Assembly: GCA_039024315.1 (NCBI GenBank)
Contig: JBCCQN010000066.1
Span: forward strand, 1 to 37,442
Origin: JBCAWW01 sp039024315
GTDB taxonomy: Bacteria > Bacteroidota > Bacteroidia > J057
Direction: 5' to 3'
DNA length: 37,442 bases
Shown piece by piece: positions 25,287 through 32,873 of the stretch (positions within the stretch are counted from its first letter, which is position 1; the number at the start of each line of letters is the position of its first letter). The notes below the pieces were generated by a model. That model was given only the letters and a program-made list of their open reading frames with translations, ran no database searches and was not told where the DNA came from. The translations under genes and the position numbers were made by a program.

Positions 25287-26932
25287 TGAAACAAATCCTA
25301 TTTCTCGGCCTTTTGCTTTGGCAAACGAGTATTTTTGCCCAAAAGGAGCGCGTCTTTGTCCATCTCGACAAAGATCTATATCTAAGCGGCGAAACCATTT
25401 GGCTGGCTGCTTACTGCCTTGACGAAACGGGAAAAGCCAGTCAACTAAGCAAGGTGTTATACTTAGAGTTACTTGACCAAGAAGCCAAGCCCGTCCTTCA
25501 GGAGCGTGTCAGTCTCGTCGATGGATTTGCAGAGGCTCAGTTTTTTGTGGAAGGTAGTATCAGCAGTGGTGTCTATTATCTCAAGGCTTATACCACCGCC
25601 ATGAGGAACGCTGGCCCTGAGCATTTTTTTGAGGCTGGTATTCGGATTGTGCACCCTTTTCGTCAGCTTTCCCCCTCCATCGGGGAACGCTCCTCTCCCT
25701 CAGCTCCCGCCATCGCTACTCCCCAAACCAACCTGCAAGTCTCTACCGACCAAAAGATTTATCGTTCGCGCAGCGAAATCAAACTCAATATAGACGCCTT
25801 GGATGAACGAGATTGGGCCCAGCTATCGATTTCGGTGCATAGATTCGAGCCTACTTGGGCTGTTGATTTACCGGCGATCTCGCACTTAGCGCCCGCCGCT
25901 CCCCCCACAAATGATCAATACGCTCCCGAAATTTTAGCCCCTCGCCTCCAAGGGCAGGTCAAAGGAGCGAGTGATAAGGTTTTTATCCTGTTTCCCGGCG
26001 ATAACGCGCGTATTTTTCCCGTTCCGCTCGGCGGTAATGGTAAATTCTCCCTGCTCCTCCCACCCGAAATTCAGCAAAAAGACATGTTATTTTGGGCCGA
26101 GGGCCAGCGCCTAGAGTCTGTTGAACTCGAATCAAGCTTCGCCAAGAATCATCAAATCCTACGTCCTCTCGACTGGGCCGTAGATAGTGCCAAGCTAGAT
26201 TATCTCAAAAGTCTCAGTCGTAACGCGCAGATCAATAACGCTTATCTAGACTTCAGTGAAGTACGAGGCCGTAAAGCAGAGAAACTGGCAGATACTTACT
26301 TTTATGGCGAGCCTGACTGGGTCTATTTGTTAGATGATTATACTCGCTTTCCGGTGATGGAAGAGGTTTTTTTGGAGATCCTTAGCTATGTCAACCGACG
26401 CAATCGTCGTAAAGACGAATTTCTCAGCGTCAATGATCTGTATGCCAACGAAAACTCCATTTCCAATTCCATCCATTTCGATTCTCCAGCATTGGTGATG
26501 ATTGATGGGATCCCCATTGAAGACTTGGATTATCTCTGGGACTATGATCCTTTTAAAATTGAGCGTGTAGAGATTGTGGGAAGACGCTATCTCGCAGGCA
26601 AATCTATCTTCCACGGTATTGTAAACTTTGTTACCTACAAAAGAAACTTTGGAGGACAAGCCTTCCCCGACTATATCGTTGAGCAAAAGTATCAACCTCT
26701 CTTAAGGGCTCGACAATTCCATGCCCCTGACTACTCCCAGACCGACCAAGCGCGCATACCTGACTTTCGCAGCCTACTCCACTGGGAAGCCAAGCTCCCA
26801 TGGGATAGTAGTCAAAAGCTAGGCAGAAACTTTTATAGCGGAGATGATAAAGGCCATTATCGTGTTGTGATCAACGGCCTCAGCCAAAGTGGCAAAACTT
26901 TATATGGCACTACCACCTTTGAAGTACAATAG
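25283..26932 (+). CDS. MG2-domain protein with plug-like C-terminus
   Basis: A 549-residue exported protein. Two adjacent ATGs exist; 25283 gives the 4-base ATGA overlap with the upstream stop, 25286 is possible. A signal peptide (KQILFLGLLLWQTSIFAQ) precedes an alpha-2-macroglobulin MG2-type domain: VFVHLDKDLYLSGETIWLAA, then FVEGSISSGVYYLKAYT. Beta-rich domains follow. At about residues 410-470 lies a TonB-receptor plug-like stretch (ALVMIDGIPIEDLDYLWDY, then KIERVEIVGRRYLAGKSIFHG and IVNFVT) with no barrel after it. Such MG2/plug proteins recur in Bacteroidota TonB operons with unknown roles. The context (receptor, DUF4249, this gene) suggests an accessory to the same uptake system. Confidence 0.8.
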   Translation: MMKQILFLGLLLWQTSIFAQKERVFVHLDKDLYLSGETIWLAAYCLDETGKASQLSKVLYLELLDQEAKPVLQERVSLVDGFAEAQFFVEGSISSGVYYLKAYTTAMRNAGPEHFFEAGIRIVHPFRQLSPSIGERSSPSAPAIATPQTNLQVSTDQKIYRSRSEIKLNIDALDERDWAQLSISVHRFEPTWAVDLPAISHLAPAAPPTNDQYAPEILAPRLQGQVKGASDKVFILFPGDNARIFPVPLGGNGKFSLLLPPEIQQKDMLFWAEGQRLESVELESSFAKNHQILRPLDWAVDSAKLDYLKSLSRNAQINNAYLDFSEVRGRKAEKLADTYFYGEPDWVYLLDDYTRFPVMEEVFLEILSYVNRRNRRKDEFLSVNDLYANENSISNSIHFDSPALVMIDGIPIEDLDYLWDYDPFKIERVEIVGRRYLAGKSIFHGIVNFVTYKRNFGGQAFPDYIVEQKYQPLLRARQFHAPDYSQTDQARIPDFRSLLHWEAKLPWDSSQKLGRNFYSGDDKGHYRVVINGLSQSGKTLYGTTTFEVQ

Positions 26933-26933
26933 T

Positions 26934-27617
26934 ATGAAAATATTGAGCTTTTTTCTGTGCAGTCTGTTTTGCCTCCCGCTCTTGAGCCAGAACAGCGATC
27001 AGATAATATTGCAGCAAAAGTTGAGTCAAGAGCTCCTCCTCAACGGTAAGGAGTATCGACATTATTATATCAAAACCAAAGGCAATCAATACATCTCGGA
27101 CCAGGCGATCGTAGAGGGTAATCTCTGGTATGAAGGAGTTTACTACGAAAATCTTCAGCTCAACTACGACATCTACAACAATCTCCTTTTCATAGCTTTT
27201 GTAAGTGAGGCCGAAAAAGTGTACGTAATTCTCAATGAGGCCAAGATTCAGGCCTTTGAAATGATCGGCATGCGCTTTATCAATCTGCAAGATAGTAGTA
27301 TCCTAGGGCTGCCCGGAGGTATCTATGAGGAGTTTTTTCGCCAGGGCGAACGCTTACTTTTGGTCAAGCATCGTAAGGTGCTCACCAAGGATGTGGATAC
27401 CCTTGAAGGCACGCTGCAAAAGTTTGATCGCAAAACGATTTACTATTTGATTGAGGGAGGAGCTATCTATCAAATCAGAAATAAAAAAGACCTAATTAAT
27501 GCCCTTGGTGGAGATGAGGGACTCGTACGTTTTCTAAAGGAAAAGAAAATCAAACTACGCAAAAGTCGAGACGACTTCGAATTTAACTTGGCCAGAGTAC
27601 TGAATTACCAAGGATAA
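26934..27617 (+). CDS. Hypothetical exported protein, last gene of TonB operon
   Basis: A 227-residue protein beginning MKILSFFLCSLFCLPLLSQ, a signal peptide. The start at 26934 is chosen because it lies one base after the previous stop and starts the signal sequence; the upstream ATG at 26889 would not. The mature part alternates aromatic and charged residues (LWYEGVYYENLQLNYDIYNN and similar), suggesting beta-structure. It ends with a Lys-rich region (FLKEKKIKLRKSRDDF). No family is recognised. Its tight spacing makes it the fourth gene of the TonB-receptor operon. A degenerate hairpin copy (TTCGC/GCGAA around CAGG, then CGCTT) is at 27337-27355. Confidence 0.75.
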   Translation: MKILSFFLCSLFCLPLLSQNSDQIILQQKLSQELLLNGKEYRHYYIKTKGNQYISDQAIVEGNLWYEGVYYENLQLNYDIYNNLLFIAFVSEAEKVYVILNEAKIQAFEMIGMRFINLQDSSILGLPGGIYEEFFRQGERLLLVKHRKVLTKDVDTLEGTLQKFDRKTIYYLIEGGAIYQIRNKKDLINALGGDEGLVRFLKEKKIKLRKSRDDFEFNLARVLNYQG

Positions 27618-27634
27618 GTGATGAGACAGTAGTA

Positions 27635-27766
27635 TTTAAGTAGTAAGACAATAGTATTCAGTAATAAGATTTTTGAAAAACGACCTCATTGGGGTATAGA
27701 AGCGATTATTCTTCGTACTAGATACTCCCGATAGCTATCGGGATACTTACTACTCCGTACTTAGTA
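27635..27766 (+). repeat. Dispersed intergenic element, copy C1
   Basis: This copy has TTTAAGTAGTAAGACAATAG near its left end, then GTATTCAGTAATAAGA. An 18-bp perfect palindrome TCCCGATAGCTATCGGGA lies at 27726-27743, and the copy ends CCGTACTTAGTA. It corresponds to copy B, but the palindrome core is GATAGCTATC instead of GAAAGCTTTC: both arms changed and symmetry was kept. Confidence 0.7.
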
Positions 27767-27872
27767 GAGAGTATTGAGTACAGAGAAAAAGGGTCTTGAT
27801 AAACTAAACAGCCTAATTTTTCTAGATCCCAATGTTAGGTCCTAAAACTAAATACGATTGTCTAAGTACTCA
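27757..27872 (-). repeat. Dispersed intergenic element, copy C2 (inverted, overlapping C1)
   Basis: The reverse complement reads GAGTACTTAGACAATCGTAT at one end and GACCCTTTTTCTCTGTACT toward the other, matching copy B. Copies C1 and C2 share their GTACTTAGTA end head-to-head in this gap between converging genes. Confidence 0.65.
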
Positions 27873-27890
27873 AAACTATTGTCCCAGTAA

Positions 27891-28292
27891 TTAAGATTTG
27901 ACAGCTAGGCCAAAGAGATTACCTGTCATCGCGCTAAAACCACCGATCAAGCCGCCGATCAGGGCCGTCATAGCGACAAGAGGAAAAGGTCCAGCCATCG
28001 GGCCACTTTGAGCTTGGAGTAGATACTGAGAGAGCTTGGTGCTCAGAATAGAGGCGTTTTCGTGGTCGAGATAAAAAGCCAAGCCTCCCCATAGGAGCGC
28101 CAATGCCAGAAAACCCGCCAAAAAGCTAAATGAGCGGCGACTTTTCTTACGACCAAAAGATCTTTTGGGAGGACGGCGACTGAGCAAAAAGCTGATAACA
28201 AAAGCCACTACTGCCGCTATCCAAAATGGCAGATAAAGCTGGGCCCAATAAGACAGTGCCGCAATCAAGAATATGCGTAAAATAAACCTCAT
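27891..28292 (-). CDS. Small hypothetical membrane protein
   Basis: A 133-residue protein with three or four membrane segments (LRIFLIAALSYWAQLYLPFW, then IAAVVAFVISFLL; FLAGFLALALLWGGLAFYL; and a Gly-rich C-terminal segment ALIGGLIGGFSA). A strongly basic cytoplasmic-type loop (RRPPKRSFGRKKSRR) lies between the second and third. Its start overlaps the stop of the penicillin-acylase-family gene by 4 bases (ATGA on the minus strand), so they form an operon. No function can be assigned. Confidence 0.78.
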   Translation of the reverse strand: MRFILRIFLIAALSYWAQLYLPFWIAAVVAFVISFLLSRRPPKRSFGRKKSRRSFSFLAGFLALALLWGGLAFYLDHENASILSTKLSQYLLQAQSGPMAGPFPLVAMTALIGGLIGGFSAMTGNLFGLAVKS

Positions 28293-30715
28293 TTGAACAC
28301 TACTTTGGATTGGATAGAATCACGGATATCGTTGGCATCTCGCATCAACCATAATGGATAATAATTGCCTTCGACCCAATCATCAATAAATTGATCGTAG
28401 CCTTTATCCCCAGGATTACCACTCTGGCCCCCCGGATAAATGCCATAGGCCTTTGGATAAGGCCCTAATTCCACTACCATACGCCAAGAGGGTCCATGCG
28501 AACGCTTAATCGCATTGAGCGCATTGCCCGTACCACTCGTAGGCAGTCCTGAGCGATGAAAAGAGGAAACCACCCTCGCCAAATGTCGGATATCAGTACC
28601 TTGACGTTCTTGCCAGAGCCAATCTTCTTCGTTGGGATAGCGAGCAAAAAAGCTATCAACAGCTGTCTGAAACGAACGCTGGGCCAATTGAGTACGTGTC
28701 TTGAGACTGGTGTCACTTGGCGTTCGATAAAATCGCATCTCCACACTATCGCGCAATAGCCCCACCGTGGTAGTACTACTGGGCCAAGGCAGCGGAACTT
28801 CAGCGCCTTCAAACTCATCTCCCCAAATCAGATAATATAGTTCCCTCCACCAAGCCTCAAACAAACTCGGGGCGACCAAATCGCCCTCATAAGCATAATT
28901 CCAAGCGGTAAGCAGATTTTTCACTTTTACTTGTTGCGGATTGAGCGGTAGCGAATCTAGTTCTGTCAACATCAAAGGCAATATATCTTCAGCCATCAAA
29001 TTGTGATTGTCTAGCTGAAAAGCCTGCAGATCAGCCGAACTGAGGCTATCGTTTTCATTGAGTAAGTCCTTGATACGACGCCCTCGATAAGTCGCAAAAC
29101 GACCATTATAATAATAGGGGTAAAGGGGCGAAGCAGGATGCTGATTAGCTGAGCTGACATGTCCTTCACGAGGATTAAATACATGGGGGTGCTGTTGCCA
29201 AGGGATTTCGCCCTGCCAATCATGATCTTTACGGCTGCCATCCAAAACAAAACGACCTTGCTCAGGCCAACGGTTGACATAGTCGCCCATCTGCCAGATC
29301 GCGATATCGCCAGCTACACTCGCAAACACAAAGTTTTGCGCAGGACAGCTGTAAGAAGAGATGGCCGTTTCGTAATCTGTATAATTTTTGGCCTGCATCA
29401 AGCCCAAGAAGGTTTTGATATCATTGGAGGGCTTATGGGCCATCCATTTGAGAGCGAGTGGAGAGGCGGTTTCACCGAACGCTTCGTCATAGATTACAGG
29501 ACCGTGATGCGTATAGTATAAGGTATCATAAACCGGATCTTCCCCTTTGATGGTAAAAGTTTCGATTTCCTCCTTGACTGGCAACCATTGACCATCAAAG
29601 AAATAGGCTTGCTTTTTGTCGTCTTGAAAGCGGATTTTGTAGTAGTCTATCACATCTACCGAACCATTGGTGAGGCCCCAAGCAATAAACTCATTGAAGC
29701 CAATCGCCACTCCTGGAGCACCGGGCAATGAGACGCCATAAACATTCATACCGGGCATATTGAGTTGCACCTCGTACCAAATGGCAGGGAGATTGAGTCC
29801 TAAGTGCGGATCGTTGGCAAGCATCGGATAGCCAGTGATCGACTTTTTGCCCGAGATGGCCCAGTTATTACTGCCTAGATGTGGCGGTGGTTCATCGGCA
29901 AGTTGAGCCACAAACAATGAATCCGGATGATAATTTGTCGGAGTGGGGGGTGCGGGTAAGGTAATCCGGCGATTAAACTGAGTCTCTACCGGTACAATAG
30001 GATCTTCTTTGTAAGCAAAGCGTGGATACAAGAGATCAAAAGCTTCACGTCCAAAACGCTGGAGGGCATGCGTTTCGGGAATCTCATTGCCCCGAAAGCT
30101 TAAATTGTGTGCCATGTACTTGAGCAAAAGACAGGTCTTAAGAGGCGACCAAGACTCAGGGGCATACTCCAACAGCTTATATTCAATGGGATAATCTTTG
30201 GGTTCCAGTGTCTCGATCCACGCGTTGACCCCTGCGGTATAAGCTTCTAAAGCTTGCTTAGTTTCAGCATTTTTTTGGGTTTCCTCCCAAGCGCGTTCTG
30301 CAGCCATGACCATACCCTTGCGGCGGAAACCACGGTCCATTTCCAGTACCGCATCATTAGGGCCGCGGCCTACCACTTCAGTCAGGCGACCTGCGGCAGA
30401 GCGTACTTGAAATTCCATTTGCCAAAGACGATCTCTAGCGGTCAAATAGCCCTGTGTCATTGCAAGGTCATGGAGGTTTTCGGCAAAGATGTGAGGGACC
30501 CCCCTTTCGTCAAAGGTGACTTGCACTTTGTCTTGTAATCCTTCCAGTTCTATTTCATTGGGAAGAGCGTCGTCTTGGGGGCTGGCACTCTGCCAGAATC
30601 CGCCAAAGGGATTAAAAAAATTGCCCAAACTGAGGGGCGTAGCAAGAGGAAAATACAGTAAGGCCAAGAGACCCAACGTGCATAAGAGAGAAAGTATGAA
30701 TTTTGGCCAGCGCAT
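28289..30715 (-). CDS. Penicillin acylase family (Ntn-hydrolase) protein
   Basis: An 808-residue exported amidase precursor. An N-terminal membrane or signal segment (FILSLLCTLGLLALLYFPLA) is followed by the alpha-chain region (EGLQDKVQVTFDERGVPHI). The autocatalytic site GSNNWAISG places the nucleophile at Ser282, which would become the new N-terminus after self-cleavage. Downstream are the family-typical LANDPHLGLNLPAIWYEVQL and GAPGVAIGFNEFIAWGLTNG. Related enzymes hydrolyse penicillins, acyl-homoserine lactones or other amides; substrate cannot be told from sequence. The length suits the family. A variant hairpin repeat lies at 29467-29484 in the frame, encoding EAFGET. It heads a two-gene operon with the small membrane protein. 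Confidence 0.92.
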   Translation of the reverse strand: MRWPKFILSLLCTLGLLALLYFPLATPLSLGNFFNPFGGFWQSASPQDDALPNEIELEGLQDKVQVTFDERGVPHIFAENLHDLAMTQGYLTARDRLWQMEFQVRSAAGRLTEVVGRGPNDAVLEMDRGFRRKGMVMAAERAWEETQKNAETKQALEAYTAGVNAWIETLEPKDYPIEYKLLEYAPESWSPLKTCLLLKYMAHNLSFRGNEIPETHALQRFGREAFDLLYPRFAYKEDPIVPVETQFNRRITLPAPPTPTNYHPDSLFVAQLADEPPPHLGSNNWAISGKKSITGYPMLANDPHLGLNLPAIWYEVQLNMPGMNVYGVSLPGAPGVAIGFNEFIAWGLTNGSVDVIDYYKIRFQDDKKQAYFFDGQWLPVKEEIETFTIKGEDPVYDTLYYTHHGPVIYDEAFGETASPLALKWMAHKPSNDIKTFLGLMQAKNYTDYETAISSYSCPAQNFVFASVAGDIAIWQMGDYVNRWPEQGRFVLDGSRKDHDWQGEIPWQQHPHVFNPREGHVSSANQHPASPLYPYYYNGRFATYRGRRIKDLLNENDSLSSADLQAFQLDNHNLMAEDILPLMLTELDSLPLNPQQVKVKNLLTAWNYAYEGDLVAPSLFEAWWRELYYLIWGDEFEGAEVPLPWPSSTTTVGLLRDSVEMRFYRTPSDTSLKTRTQLAQRSFQTAVDSFFARYPNEEDWLWQERQGTDIRHLARVVSSFHRSGLPTSGTGNALNAIKRSHGPSWRMVVELGPYPKAYGIYPGGQSGNPGDKGYDQFIDDWVEGNYYPLWLMRDANDIRDSIQSKVVFK
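29467..29484 (-). repeat. AAGCGTT mini-hairpin repeat, variant stem
   Basis: The plus strand reads CGGT-TTC-ACCG-AACGCTT. On the minus strand it is AAGCGTT, a perfect CGGT/ACCG stem and a GAA loop. Both stem arms differ from the canonical copy while the GNA-type loop is kept. Confidence 0.6.
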
Positions 30716-30815
30716 GCCTAATTTAGAGCTTGGAGCTGATTATAAGGATTCATACCAAGAAATGCAATCGTGAGGCTTAGCAGTTTTTAGACTAATTGCG
30801 CAAGGGGAATCTGGG

Positions 30816-31529
30816 CTATCTATTGATACGGATATAGACACCACCCGTAAGGTAGAGATTACGGAAGGCTCCTTCAAATCCATCAGGATTAGTCTCTAAA
30901 ATAGAAATCAAGCCATATTGGGCTGCTAGACTGAAACCAAGCCCATCAAGAATACGAAAATCGGTGCCTGCGACTAGTCCCCAATCCCACGCTCTTAGGC
31001 CAGCAGATTCATCAAAAGATTGATTACGGATCTCGACTAAGCCGTTGGAAACCTCTATGTTGATAAAGCCACGATGATAGGGACGAGCGTTTCTCGCCCA
31101 ATAAAGTCCTGCAAAGGGGATCAATCGACTATCATTATACCAGGCCACAGTCAAAGGGATCTGCCAATAGCGATTAGCAAAAAGACCTTCAACATTGCCT
31201 TCATAATCAAAACGAAAAGGCAAACGAACTTCGGCGCCAAAAATGTTTGCTTCCGCCTGCTGCTCACCGCTAACAGGGGTGTTATATCGTCCGGCCTTGG
31301 TTGCCAGTTGCAGACCAAGCCTCAGACCCAAGCGTTCCGCGAAGCGGTACTCCGCCCCAAACTCTCCCCAAAAACGAACCCCAGGCTGTCCCGTGGCGCC
31401 CTCCGGAATGGGACCCATCGGGCTACCCGAAACCAAACCTCCGGCTACTTGTACACTCAGCTGAGCACTGGCCGTTAGGCTTAAAAAGAGAAAAAGAGGG
31501 AGCAAAAAGAGTAGCTTGAGTAGCTGCAT
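30816..31529 (-). CDS. Outer-membrane beta-barrel protein
   Basis: A 237-residue protein with a signal peptide (LLKLLFLLPLFLFLSLTASAQ). The rest is a series of alternating amphipathic strands with aromatic girdles (FGAEYRFAERLGLRLGLQL, then WQIPLTVAWYNDSRLIPFAG), ending in an alternating strand (YLTGGVYIRINR). This suggests a barrel of about eight to ten strands of the OmpA/OMP_b-brl type. There is no peptidoglycan-binding domain. It is divergent from the RND operon across 193 bases. Residues 61-68 (YRFAERLG) are encoded by an exact copy of the mini-hairpin repeat. Confidence 0.75.
   Translation of the reverse strand: MQLLKLLFLLPLFLFLSLTASAQLSVQVAGGLVSGSPMGPIPEGATGQPGVRFWGEFGAEYRFAERLGLRLGLQLATKAGRYNTPVSGEQQAEANIFGAEVRLPFRFDYEGNVEGLFANRYWQIPLTVAWYNDSRLIPFAGLYWARNARPYHRGFINIEVSNGLVEIRNQSFDESAGLRAWDWGLVAGTDFRILDGLGFSLAAQYGLISILETNPDGFEGAFRNLYLTGGVYIRINR
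31332..31347 (+). repeat. Mini-hairpin repeat GCGTTCCGCGAAGCGG (canonical) inside OMP gene
   Basis: An exact 16-base copy with an AAGCGTT head and GAA loop, followed by TA as in the intergenic copy at 12260. It is antisense to the barrel gene and encodes YRFAERL there. Confidence 0.85.
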
Positions 31530-31722
31530 AGTAGATTGATTAGAAATAACTTAACGAAGAGATAGGCACTTTTATGGTCTAATTTAGCAAGCTTTGAGGG
31601 TCGGATGTCTGACAAACGGATAAAAGTCTCCCTATTTCTTCAAGATTCCATCATAATGTTTGCCATCTTTGCCGCGAATCTTCCAGATTTTATCCCTCAA
31701 CTGATCTGGCACTAGAAAGACT

Positions 31723-32868
31723 ATGAAAAAAAACTTATTCATACGCAGGACGATCGTCTCTATACTGGGCGCTGCATTGATCCTGCTTTTGGGTTATTGG
31801 CTAATGGACACTTTGGGCAGTCGCGAACCTGAGGTAAGGCAGATGTCGTTCCGCGAAGCGGCCAAAAAAGTAGAGGTAGCGCCAGTAGTTTACAAAAGTC
31901 GCGAAATCGCGCTTTCTGGCCTTGGCAAAGTGGTGAGTGAAAGTGCCATTGATTTGATTGCGGAGGTACAGGGGGAGATCCTTGCAGGGAACGTTTTGTT
32001 GAAGCGGGGCACGAGTTTCCGCAAAGGCCAGACGCTCTTTAGGATCGACAATCGGGAAGCGAGGCTGAGTTTGTATGCTCAGAAGAGTAATTTCATGACC
32101 AGTATTGCCAGCGTACTACCTGATTTGCGCATTGACTTTGCGGAGGCTTATCCACGTTGGCAAAGCTATTTTGAATCATTGACCGTAGAGGAAAGGCTAC
32201 CTGATTTACCGGAAATGAAGACCGCCAAGGAAAAGGTTTTCTTTACTTCTCGCGATATCCTCAACCAGTTTTACAACATCCAAAGCGCAGAAGCTCGCTT
32301 AGCAAAATATGTAGTGAGAGCGCCTTTTAGCGGTAGCATAGTTGAGGTGGTGCAAGAGGTCAATTCAGTGATCAATCCAGGGGGACGAGTGGCGAGAATT
32401 GCCCGTTCTAATCGATTAGAGCTGGAAGTGCCCTTCCAAACCTCAGACTTGGAATATGTGAAGCGCGGCATGCAGGTAGAGGTACTTTCAGAAGATCGCA
32501 GCAATAGTTGGAAAGGAAAAATCAGCCGTATCGGCAAGAGTTTAGATGCCGCCACTCAAACGATCAACCTCTATATTTCTTTTAATCCGGGCGCTACCAC
32601 CATCTTTGAAGGCCAGTTTTTGATGGCCGAAATCCCCGGCAGTAAGGTGCGTAATGTGATGGAGATTCCACGCAATGCTGTCTTCAACCGCAATCAGATC
32701 TACTTGGTTGCGGATAGTTCGCGCTTAGTGAGTACCCAGATCGAAATCGAAAAGATCAATCAAGAGAGTGTGTTGTTTACAGGGGTCGCCTCCGGCGAAC
32801 TCATCGTCACCCAGCCACTGCTCAATGCTTATGACAATATGCCGGTACAAGTAATGGACGAAATGTAA
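31723..32868 (+). CDS. RND efflux periplasmic adaptor (HlyD/MFP family)
   Basis: A 381-residue membrane-fusion protein linking an inner-membrane RND pump to an outer-membrane channel. One N-terminal membrane anchor (IVSILGAALILLLGYWLMDTL) is followed by the first half of the lipoyl domain (DLIAEVQGEILAGNVLLKRG). A short helical hairpin and the second lipoyl half (YVVRAPFSGSIVEVVQEVNS) come next, then a beta-barrel and a membrane-proximal domain to the end. The pump gene starts 5 bases after its stop. Codons 42-48 (SFREAAK) overlap a copy of the mini-hairpin repeat just after the anchor. Confidence 0.9.
   Translation: MKKNLFIRRTIVSILGAALILLLGYWLMDTLGSREPEVRQMSFREAAKKVEVAPVVYKSREIALSGLGKVVSESAIDLIAEVQGEILAGNVLLKRGTSFRKGQTLFRIDNREARLSLYAQKSNFMTSIASVLPDLRIDFAEAYPRWQSYFESLTVEERLPDLPEMKTAKEKVFFTSRDILNQFYNIQSAEARLAKYVVRAPFSGSIVEVVQEVNSVINPGGRVARIARSNRLELEVPFQTSDLEYVKRGMQVEVLSEDRSNSWKGKISRIGKSLDAATQTINLYISFNPGATTIFEGQFLMAEIPGSKVRNVMEIPRNAVFNRNQIYLVADSSRLVSTQIEIEKINQESVLFTGVASGELIVTQPLLNAYDNMPVQVMDEM
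31846..31861 (+). repeat. Mini-hairpin repeat TCGTTCCGCGAAGCGG inside adaptor gene
   Basis: Fifteen of sixteen bases match the canonical repeat; the head begins TCGTT. The CCGC-GAA-GCGG hairpin is intact. Here it reads in a different frame and orientation from the trmN6 and OMP copies. Confidence 0.75.
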
Positions 32869-32873
32869 TTGCT

